From positions 1-27,069 of the IMG/VR virus record IMGVR_UViG_3300037234_000191: 27,069 nucleotides of DNA; one strand, 5' to 3'. The stretch comes from a virus. The notes under the pieces are model-generated. The model did not search any database and had not been told where the DNA came from. It was given only the letters and a program-made list of their open reading frames with translations. Numbering within the stretch: the first letter of the stretch is position 1; every line of letters begins with the position of its first letter. Position numbers and translations under genes: made by a program. Positions 21,829 through 27,069 of the stretch are shown piece after piece.

Positions 21829-23100
21829 CTCTTCTGATTTTTTATTCTCTTTAGAAGATTCTAATACCTTAAGATATAACTCACGTCTATTTTTGGTCAC
21901 AGCTTCAATACTGTAAGTATCCTTAACAGTGTTATATAAATTAGTTTGAAGAATTTCAATTTGCTCTGGATTAGTGATTAATTTTTTAATATGTTGGTAC
22001 CATTGTTTATGGTTTTTACTAGACTCTACCATGTAGGCATTAGCTGTCTCATCAAATTTAGGTGTATCTTTCTTGTGTGCTGGTTTAACATAAGCATTCG
22101 TAAGGTCTATTTGGTATGGACCAAAGTTTTGTGCTACGATAGCTTTCTTGTGGAACCCAGATTCTATTACTTTTAATTGGCTCTTAACCTTATTGAAAAG
22201 ATTATCTTCGATTGGTGCTAATGAAATATCAAATAAATTGTAATTAGATGCATATGTTGAGATTGGTTTAGTCCAAACTCTTCTATATGGTTCGTTTTCA
22301 ATACCATCAAACTCACCTTTCTTAAATGTAAGAAGGAAATCCTTATATTCTTTAGATATTGATTCATAGTTAGATGTAAAGATTTGTTCGTATTTATACC
22401 AAACACTTTCTTTTGGTTTAATAGGTCTTTGAGTTTGTTTACCATTTTCATCAATCATTGTGACAGTACCTCTAAGGTCATACCCACATAACACGAATTG
22501 AACCTTATCTAATAAACCATCACTCTTTAATTTACCAACAAGTCCATTTAATAACTCAAGGTCTTTCAAGTGGGATGAACCACCTAGCCAACCAATTCTA
22601 ATTCTGCCAGAAGTTTCTAATTTTGGTGTGAATTGCTTTTCAGTTGGGTCAATAGCATTAGGTAAAACATATATGTTCTCACTATTAGTAACTCTTTTTA
22701 ATTCAGTAGCAAAAATTGGTGTTGTTGTAATGATATTCTCAGCACTTCTTAAATTACCTAAAATCTTTTTATCTATTTGGTTATTCTTAATTATATGGTA
22801 TGCTGGGTGATGTGGACCTGGGGCCCAGTGGTCATCAATATCCATAAATGTAACGATTCCTAACTTATTACATCTATCAATTAACGCTGCATGTTTTTCA
22901 TAAGGACCGAAAGTTCTATGGTAGTGTATTATATCATATTGCTTAAGCCAAGCATCATTATCTATTTTTGGTTCATATTCTATATCAACATGAAACTCTT
23001 TAGGGTACATTGTTTCTAATGTAATATGCGGTTTCGTACTTCTAAAGTAAGAAACACCTGTTCTGTCACTTGGGACAACTAAAACTTTAATTTTACTCAT
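21817..23100 (-). CDS. GT-B glycosyltransferase (GT4-like)
   Basis: A 427-residue GT-B protein. The N-terminal domain has KVLVVPSDRTGVSYFR (5-20), IIHYHRTF (57-64) and TFMDIDDHWAPG (84-95); the C-terminal domain has RIGWLGGSSHLKDL (168-181), and APIEDNLFNKVKSQLKVIESG (the E-rich donor-binding loop of GT4 relatives). Length and layout are those of a soluble retaining glycosyltransferase, here without membrane helix. It stands alone between a terminator and the HD/dUTPase promoter, 66 bases from the next gene, so it may have its own promoter, which I could not identify. It likely adds a sugar to the same structure as the main glycan operon. Confidence 0.75.
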   Translation of the reverse strand: MSKIKVLVVPSDRTGVSYFRSTKPHITLETMYPKEFHVDIEYEPKIDNDAWLKQYDIIHYHRTFGPYEKHAALIDRCNKLGIVTFMDIDDHWAPGPHHPAYHIIKNNQIDKKILGNLRSAENIITTTPIFATELKRVTNSENIYVLPNAIDPTEKQFTPKLETSGRIRIGWLGGSSHLKDLELLNGLVGKLKSDGLLDKVQFVLCGYDLRGTVTMIDENGKQTQRPIKPKESVWYKYEQIFTSNYESISKEYKDFLLTFKKGEFDGIENEPYRRVWTKPISTYASNYNLFDISLAPIEDNLFNKVKSQLKVIESGFHKKAIVAQNFGPYQIDLTNAYVKPAHKKDTPKFDETANAYMVESSKNHKQWYQHIKKLITNPEQIEILQTNLYNTVKDTYSIEAVTKNRRELYLKVLESSKENKKSEEVAS

Positions 23101-23173
23101 ATGGGTTTAATTTTTAAAACTTATTTACCCAATAATAGGAAACTATATACAATAGTAAATATTAGAAACAAAA

Positions 23174-23201
23174 AAAGGGGAAACAATTAAGTTGCCCCTT
23201 T
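23174..23201 (-). terminator. Intrinsic terminator after the 23220-25987 block
   Basis: On the minus strand, AAAGGGG (23201-23195) pairs with CCCCTTT (23180-23174); an inner AAC/GTT pair closes a six-base loop and a T-run of seven follows. It lies 19 bases after the stop of the last gene of the virion-type block. Confidence 0.85.
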
Positions 23202-23219
23202 AATATAAATTTGTTTATT

Positions 23220-23816
23220 TTAAACCTTTTTCTTTCTAACATTAATCTTACCTTCTTTGATAAGTGTTCCTATTGTTTTCTTGATTACATCTTCACTTAA
23301 ATTTTGAGTAAATGTTTGTGTCATGAATTCTAATAACATATCTTGAACAATTGCTCTAAGTGCACTTTCTGATACCGTAAACGTCCCATTAGGGTTACCA
23401 CCAATTGATTGTTGTTCATATTCTGGTTGTGGATTAGTTTTTGGTGTTGAAGGGAACTGTGTAGGTCGTTGTTGTCTTTGTGGTGGCTCTTGAACATCTT
23501 CTAAGTTGAATGTGTGGTTAACACCATTTCCTTGTGGTATTGGTGTTGCCATCATTGCTTCCTTGATTGCAGATGGCATGTTAGAGGTTTCCATATTTTT
23601 ATATAACGGTTGATTAGCTTGAATTTGAGGTGCCACAGATGTCTGTGGTCTTGTAATACCTTCGGCCATCATTTGTTGTACACCGCCTTCGTTCAACGCT
23701 CTACCGTCAACGTTACCAGTTGTATAATCACCTGTTTCTACTTTGTTCATGATAGCTTTAGCTCCACCAAGGATTCCTTTAAGTCTACTCACGTCAATTG
23801 GTTGTGGCATTTCCAT
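23220..23816 (-). CDS. Probable virion or assembly protein, 198 aa
   Basis: Family not identified. It has a Gln/Pro/Asn-rich, probably disordered middle (PQRQQRPTQFPSTPKTNPQP, about residues 110-135) between an N-terminal helical segment (DVSRLKGILGGAKAIMNKVE) and a well-ordered C-terminal domain (SESALRAIVQDMLLEFMTQTF, DVIKKTIGTLIKEGKINVRKKKV). That layout suggests a head or scaffold-associated protein with a basic C-terminal end. It is two bases after the WYL-like gene and is followed by a terminator, so it ends the five-gene transcript starting at 25987. The structural role is inference from position. Confidence 0.5.
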   Translation of the reverse strand: MEMPQPIDVSRLKGILGGAKAIMNKVETGDYTTGNVDGRALNEGGVQQMMAEGITRPQTSVAPQIQANQPLYKNMETSNMPSAIKEAMMATPIPQGNGVNHTFNLEDVQEPPQRQQRPTQFPSTPKTNPQPEYEQQSIGGNPNGTFTVSESALRAIVQDMLLEFMTQTFTQNLSEDVIKKTIGTLIKEGKINVRKKKV

Positions 23817-23818
23817 AA

Positions 23819-24559
23819 TTAATAATTTTTTATTTCATCATTTTCGTCTTCGATTTCTTCCTCTTCATACCCTAAATCGGTATCTTCTGGTTCATCTAAA
23901 GCCGCTTTTATCTTTTCATCATCAAACCCAACTCCATCTTCTTCTTTGTTGTCAAAAGTAGGTTCATTATTTAATTCTTCTGCGTCTTCTACTTCTGGTT
24001 CAACAGGAGTTGGTTCAGCATTATCGTATCTATAAGTATTTGCTTTAGGGTCAATGTTCCTATTATCAACACTTATTTTGTCATTTACATCACCACCCTT
24101 GCTATCAAAGTTTACTACCTTAACCTCTCCAACCATAGAATCATCACCCATCATATTCGTTTTTTGACCAGCAATTTCAATAGGTTCCCAATATTTTAGG
24201 TTTGTTGGTTCCCAATGCGAAATCCTATCTAGTCTGAATAGTTTCCATCCAGATGGTGATTCTGGTTTTCTAAGACTGTCACCATATACTTGATATGCTC
24301 TAATTGCTTCACGACCACCGTTCTTCAGTCTACCATACGCATGTGTTACGATATTCCTCCAACCCTTACCTTCTCTAGTGGTATTACCAAATTTATCAGT
24401 AACATCATCACCATCATAATGTATCCTAATTCTTCTAATGAACTTCTTACCATTGTTGGCATATTCACCATCAATGGTATCGATAATCTGGTCGGTACTA
24501 ACACCTTCCGTTATCAACCCTTCTAATATAACTTCTTCGTATAAATTGTAAAGCTTCAT
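23819..24559 (-). CDS. WYL-like domain protein with long acidic tail
   Basis: Residues about 38-130 resemble the WYL fold: FIRRIRIHYDG, NIVTHAYGRLKNGGREAIRAYQVYG, WKLFRLDRISHWEP. This is the SH3/Sm-like barrel pattern of WYL domains (regulators and phage proteins that bind ligands or nucleic acid). The last 60 residues are strongly acidic (EVEDAEELNNEP, DEPEDTDLGYEEEEIEDEND), a DNA- or protein-mimic-like tail, preceded by a Pro/Glu linker. No HTH is visible. It lies within the 23220-25987 block, two bases before the 198-aa gene. It might be a virion-packaged or regulatory protein; the domain assignment is moderate. Confidence 0.5.
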   Translation of the reverse strand: MKLYNLYEEVILEGLITEGVSTDQIIDTIDGEYANNGKKFIRRIRIHYDGDDVTDKFGNTTREGKGWRNIVTHAYGRLKNGGREAIRAYQVYGDSLRKPESPSGWKLFRLDRISHWEPTNLKYWEPIEIAGQKTNMMGDDSMVGEVKVVNFDSKGGDVNDKISVDNRNIDPKANTYRYDNAEPTPVEPEVEDAEELNNEPTFDNKEEDGVGFDDEKIKAALDEPEDTDLGYEEEEIEDENDEIKNY

Positions 24560-24571
24560 TAGTTTTTATTT

Positions 24572-24895
24572 TTATTGAAATACCACTTGACCTTGATTAC
24601 CAGTAGTATCTGGTTTTTGGTACGTATTTAAATTGTTAAATTGGTTTGTAGCTACATTTTGTATTCTACCAGAACCAGCAGCTTGTGGACTACCGTTAAC
24701 ATCTAATGAACCACCTCCATTGTAGGTATCTAAGAATACACCAGTACCTTTACCAGCTACTGGTGTGTTTTCATCAGATAATGCCCTTGTGTGTGTTGCA
24801 CTATATTCGTTACCAGCAGAATCATCGTTGTATGTGTTGATTGGTAATGTTGCGTTTCTTGCTGCAATTGCAGCTTGTTCTAATTTGTTACTCAT
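24572..24895 (-). CDS. Small Asn/Gly/Thr-rich protein, 107 aa
   Basis: No recognised family. After a short helical start (MSNKLEQAAIAARNATLP) the rest is Gly-, Asn-, Thr- and Ala-rich with no predicted helices (YNGGGSLDVNGSPQAAGSGR), which is typical of small, flexible virion proteins. It is two bases from the preceding gene, and the ATG immediately follows that gene's stop in the string TAAATATG. Its place in the divergent virion-type block is the only hint of function. Confidence 0.5.
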   Translation of the reverse strand: MSNKLEQAAIAARNATLPINTYNDDSAGNEYSATHTRALSDENTPVAGKGTGVFLDTYNGGGSLDVNGSPQAAGSGRIQNVATNQFNNLNTYQKPDTTGNQGQVVFQ

Positions 24896-24897
24896 AT

Positions 24898-25362
24898 TTA
24901 TATTTGTTTTTTATTGTTATTCATATACTCTATTAAATACTTGTTAGCTTGAATTTCTGATTCAACTGACTCGTATGTTGCTGAGTTATTCATTATTTCT
25001 CTAGAACCACCTTTAATCTTAGCTATTCTAACCCTAGTTGGGTCAGCATTTTCATCATCCTTACCCTTGAATTCTTTGAAGTGGTTAGAGTTAGTCCCAT
25101 CAGCACCCATCTTAGTACCTGGTGCATCGGTATCCATTCCTATTTTCTTTTTAGTGTCCTCTGGTTTATGAATATTGTCAAATTCACCATCAATCCATTT
25201 GATTACCTTTTCATCATTACCATCCTTAACTTCTTTGTTTGATAATTCAGACTTAACCTTTTTCATATATTCGGTTGTTGTTGTATCATTACCACCAAAG
25301 TAGTTTTTGAAAGCTGGGTTCTTTATAGTGAAAACTTGTCGTTGTGTTGATAATCTAGGCAT
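24898..25362 (-). CDS. Hypothetical virion-block protein, 154 aa
   Basis: The longest frame begins at 25446, but the ATG at 25362 falls one base after the upstream gene's stop and gives a plausible N-terminus (MPRLSTQRQVFTIK), so I shorten it to 154 residues. The protein is lysine/aspartate/glycine-rich, hydrophilic and partly disordered (DGNDEKVIKWIDGE; KKKIGMDTDAPGTKMGADG), ending in a helical, asparagine-rich stretch. No family recognised. It is the second gene of the block that starts at 25987. Confidence 0.5.
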   Translation of the reverse strand: MPRLSTQRQVFTIKNPAFKNYFGGNDTTTTEYMKKVKSELSNKEVKDGNDEKVIKWIDGEFDNIHKPEDTKKKIGMDTDAPGTKMGADGTNSNHFKEFKGKDDENADPTRVRIAKIKGGSREIMNNSATYESVESEIQANKYLIEYMNNNKKQI

Positions 25363-25363
25363 T

Positions 25364-25987
25364 TTATATTTTTTTTCTAATAATCGTCTTATAATCATAA
25401 GGGATTTGAGTTGTATCAACAGAACTAAGGAAATAGTTAAGTACAATACCTAATTCTTCACCATTCATATTAGTTGAATCCATCGAATCAATTAAATCTT
25501 TCAACTTACCAACAATAATCATTTGAGTATCACCTAAATCTTCAATGTCTGGAACATTGTTTCTGTTTACATCACTATTAGTGCCCTTCTTTACAATATC
25601 ACCCCTATTCGATTTTTTAGCTATAATATCTTCAACCATCTTTCTCATTCTTTGCTCTGCTGTTAACTCTGATTCATCAATTGCTTCTGACTCACCAAGA
25701 TTACTAGCTATAGGATTACCAGACCCTCTCCCAGTACCTTGACCATAACCATACGTTAATGACCACCACCAATTACGGGGTTGGATTGCATTAGCTGCAT
25801 GTTTATTGGTTGTTAAGGCTAATCCTTTATCATCACCTGGCATATTAATAGGTCCTGTTTTAACATCAACACCCTTATTGTATTTCTCATCACCACCAAT
25901 AACGCCACCATCATCATTGACGAATTCATCTATTGTTTTAGATTCAATTACTATGTTTTTGAACTCTTTCTTTTTAAATGTTGCCAT
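25364..25987 (-). CDS. Hypothetical virion-block protein, 207 aa
   Basis: I place the start at ATG 25987 (MATFKKKEFKNIV) rather than 26077; the upstream stretch is low-complexity hydrophobic (VLKFIVIRFIINIPILPYIY) and lies across the divergent promoter region, and the fibre-gene leader mirrors this start exactly. The 207 residues include an acidic N-terminal segment, a glycine/tryptophan stretch (NWWWSLTYGYGQGTGRGSG), and helical segments (AEQRMRKMVEDIIAKK; TQMIIVGKLKDLIDSMDS). No family recognised. It is the first gene of the five-gene unit, preceded by the TATTTATA box 14 bases upstream. Confidence 0.5.
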   Translation of the reverse strand: MATFKKKEFKNIVIESKTIDEFVNDDGGVIGGDEKYNKGVDVKTGPINMPGDDKGLALTTNKHAANAIQPRNWWWSLTYGYGQGTGRGSGNPIASNLGESEAIDESELTAEQRMRKMVEDIIAKKSNRGDIVKKGTNSDVNRNNVPDIEDLGDTQMIIVGKLKDLIDSMDSTNMNGEELGIVLNYFLSSVDTTQIPYDYKTIIRKKI

Positions 25988-26001
25988 AATTATACTTTTT
26001 A

Positions 26002-26009
26002 TATAAATA
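26002..26009 (-). promoter_or_regulatory. TATTTATA box before the 207-aa gene
   Basis: On the minus strand TATTTATA ends 14 bases before the ATG at 25987. Read on the plus strand the same bases are TATAAATA, the T4 late -10 octamer, facing the fibre gene at 26049 with a distance that would give a 30-40 base leader. Either reading is possible; see findings. Confidence 0.4.
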
Positions 26010-26025
26010 TAAGGAAGTATGGGAA

Positions 26026-26033
26026 TATTTATA
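26026..26033 (+). promoter_or_regulatory. TATTTATA box before the fibre gene
   Basis: On the plus strand TATTTATA ends 15 bases before the ATG at 26049. On the minus strand these bases read TATAAATA facing the 207-aa gene at 25987. This is the mirror image of the box at 26002. Confidence 0.4.
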
Positions 26034-26048
26034 ATAAAACGTATAACT

Positions 26049-27069
26049 ATGAACTTTAGAACAAGATTAGATATCACAAACAGACAAGTGAAACAATATG
26101 AAAAAACAGGTGTAGTATTATCTGGTGCTTCTGTGTTTGGTTTACCTTATAGTGCTTTAACTGCTGGACCAAACCTAACAATGACAGCAGAAACATATAA
26201 TGATTTATTATTGACAAGTACATATTCTGGTAATACTGGTGATACAGTGTATGCGTTTGCTGACCCTAGAATGTACATTGATGAGGGTGATTTAATACCG
26301 TTAACACCTAGTAATAGCGGAACAACACAATTTGCTGGTCCAACATGGCTTGGTTATAATATGTTCACTACTGTTGATGGTTATACTGGTTGGACAGCTT
26401 ATTCTGCTGTGACTTATACAGTTAGTCCAGATAGTATGATAGATTTAGGTGGTGGTTCATATTCTGGTCAAGTTTCTCACGATTTTAGTGTTTATAGTGC
26501 AAGTAGTCTTGATTTTACTGGTAGTACAACTTGGGTTGATGTTTCTGGTATTACTAGAACTCATGATTTAGTTGTTAGTAATGGTGCAGTTACAGGTTAT
26601 GTCTTAACTTGTGATGATTCAACTGGTAAGGCAACATGGCAACCTTCAAGTGGTGGGACAACTGGCGGTACTAATTTGTGGACTGCTGGTACTGGGAGTA
26701 ATTCGGTTGTTCAAGCTGGTAGTGGTGGTATTGCTAGTGGTTTAACATCAATATCGCAAGGTATTAATACAATTGCTGGTGGTGATGGTTCACACGCTGA
26801 AGGTATACAAACAATAGCAAGTGGTGATTATTCTCATGCTGAAGGTGAATCGACAATCGCAAGTGGTAGAAGTGCACATGCTGAAGGTGCCACTACAGAG
26901 GCTTATGGTGATTATTCTCATGCTGAGGGACAAGCTAATCAAGCACTTGGTGACTATTCTCATGTTGAGGGTAGAGATAGTATAGCTTCTGGAAATGTCG
27001 CACATGCTGAGGGTCAAACTACGTTAGCCAGTGGTGATAATAGCCATTCTCAAAATAGATATACTGAAG
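26049..27069 (+). CDS. Tail fibre / adhesin with YadA-head-like repeats (partial, runs off right edge)
   Basis: The only plus-strand gene; 340 codons are visible and the frame is still open. ATG 26049 is chosen because it mirrors the start of the opposite gene; an in-frame ATG at 26019 lies too close to the AAGGAAG before it. The first 200 residues are Thr/Ser/Gly-rich beta-type (YNDLLLTSTYSGNTGDT, GYTGWTAYSAVTYTV). Residues about 185-205 (GYVLTCDDSTGKATWQPSSG) are the module that usually links a fibre shaft to its distal part. From about residue 238 it has seven 14-residue units with the SHAEG signature, as in the left-handed beta-roll head of trimeric adhesins and in many phage fibres. It should bind the host surface; a C-terminal chaperone or tip domain lies outside the window. 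Confidence 0.8.
   Translation, partial: MNFRTRLDITNRQVKQYEKTGVVLSGASVFGLPYSALTAGPNLTMTAETYNDLLLTSTYSGNTGDTVYAFADPRMYIDEGDLIPLTPSNSGTTQFAGPTWLGYNMFTTVDGYTGWTAYSAVTYTVSPDSMIDLGGGSYSGQVSHDFSVYSASSLDFTGSTTWVDVSGITRTHDLVVSNGAVTGYVLTCDDSTGKATWQPSSGGTTGGTNLWTAGTGSNSVVQAGSGGIASGLTSISQGINTIAGGDGSHAEGIQTIASGDYSHAEGESTIASGRSAHAEGATTEAYGDYSHAEGQANQALGDYSHVEGRDSIASGNVAHAEGQTTLASGDNSHSQNRYTE
26760..27053 (+). repeat. Seven 42-bp coding repeats (SHAEG beta-roll units)
   Basis: Seven tandem units of 42 bases encode 14-residue repeats of the form G-x-x-T-I-A-S-G-D-Y-S-H-A-E. The aligned GD(Y/G/N)(S/A)HAE core is kept while the flanking residues vary (SHVE in unit five, SHSQ in unit seven). They are degenerate at the DNA level, so not a recent amplification, but could still recombine to change fibre length. 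Confidence 0.8.

Larger units (their letters stand above)
25985..26051. promoter_or_regulatory. Inverted repeat between divergent genes (paired leaders)
   Basis: The left arm (25985-26010) and the reverse complement of the right arm (26025-26051) match in 24 of 27 aligned columns, with two substitutions and one one-base gap, around a 14-base centre (26011-26024). Each arm ends in the start codon (ATG) of the gene it faces, so the two divergent genes have almost the same leader: TATTTATA, a gap, AAAA, then GTATAA and the ATG. It is the only divergent gene pair in the window, so bidirectional transcription should be set here. Confidence 0.75.

Noticed and set aside
22218-22454. Minus-strand 78-codon frame inside the GT-B gene
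   Set aside because: Different frame of the same strand within a gene with clear GT-B motifs; no leader or family.
23101-23170. Possible promoter for the GT-B gene at 21817-23100
   Set aside because: The best -7 candidate (TATTATTG) has a mismatch and no TTTG at the right distance; a promoter is expected here but not demonstrable.
24893-24903. TATAAATA on the minus strand at the start of the 107-aa gene
   Set aside because: It is made by the stop codon of one gene running into the ATG of the next, leaving no room for a transcript leader.
26790-27017. Minus-strand frame with repeated SMRI-type units
   Set aside because: It is the antisense of the SHAEG repeats; its apparent repeats only mirror the coding repeat.
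1-27069. tRNA genes, CRISPR arrays, insertion sequences, attachment sites
   Set aside because: No gap is long enough to hold tRNA clusters, no direct-repeat/spacer array was seen, and there is no transposase or integrase frame.

Overview
This window looks like part of a large tailed-phage (T4-like, myovirus-type) genome. The evidence is a gp5-like baseplate protein, a gp55-like late sigma factor, a PhoH ATPase, a dUTPase, a collagen-like-dense packing of genes with tiny gaps or short overlaps, and a tail-fibre or adhesin gene. The DNA is very AT-rich and no rRNA, tRNA, insertion sequence or CRISPR array is visible. Two promoters match the Bacteroidota pattern (TTTG, about 20 bases, TAnnTTTG) and most starts are preceded by A-rich leaders rather than Shine-Dalgarno sites, so a Bacteroidota host is the best inference. 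I count 38 genes: 37 on the minus strand and one, cut by the right edge, on the plus strand. No gap exceeds about 155 bases.

Reading the minus strand from right to left: (1) 25987-23220 is a five-gene block of virion-type or unknown proteins, including one with a WYL-like domain, closed by a hairpin terminator. It diverges from the plus-strand fibre gene at 26049 across a striking inverted repeat. (2) 23100-21817 is a lone GT-B glycosyltransferase. (3) 21750-13063 starts with a Bacteroidota-type promoter and carries an HD-like protein, dUTPase, then ten tightly coupled glycan genes: five glycosyltransferases (GT-A and GT-D folds), a UDP-GlcNAc 2-epimerase, three methyltransferase-like proteins and a sulfotransferase. 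(4) 13011-7114 holds a conserved unknown, a Pth2 peptidyl-tRNA hydrolase, PhoH, a HAD-like protein lacking catalytic residues, an unknown, two more glycosyltransferases and the late sigma factor. (5) 7086-2064 is a virion block with the baseplate OB-fold protein and, at its end, a 24-residue cysteine-rich microprotein before a terminator. (6) 1909-1085 is a virion-type protein with a zinc ribbon and its own terminator. (7) 980 to the left edge is a probable early operon: a small winged-helix protein, an unknown and a nuclease-like protein.

The most notable system is the glycan set: eight glycosyltransferases, an epimerase, three methyltransferase-like proteins and a PAPS-type sulfotransferase, about a third of the genes, interleaved with virion genes. 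Inference: the phage builds and decorates its own glycan, on virion proteins or on the host surface. A second notable signal is an 8-base box, TATTTATA, 12-15 bases before the start codon of four genes, three of them in or next to virion blocks and one the fibre gene; it may be a late-gene promoter or translation leader tied to the gp55-like factor.
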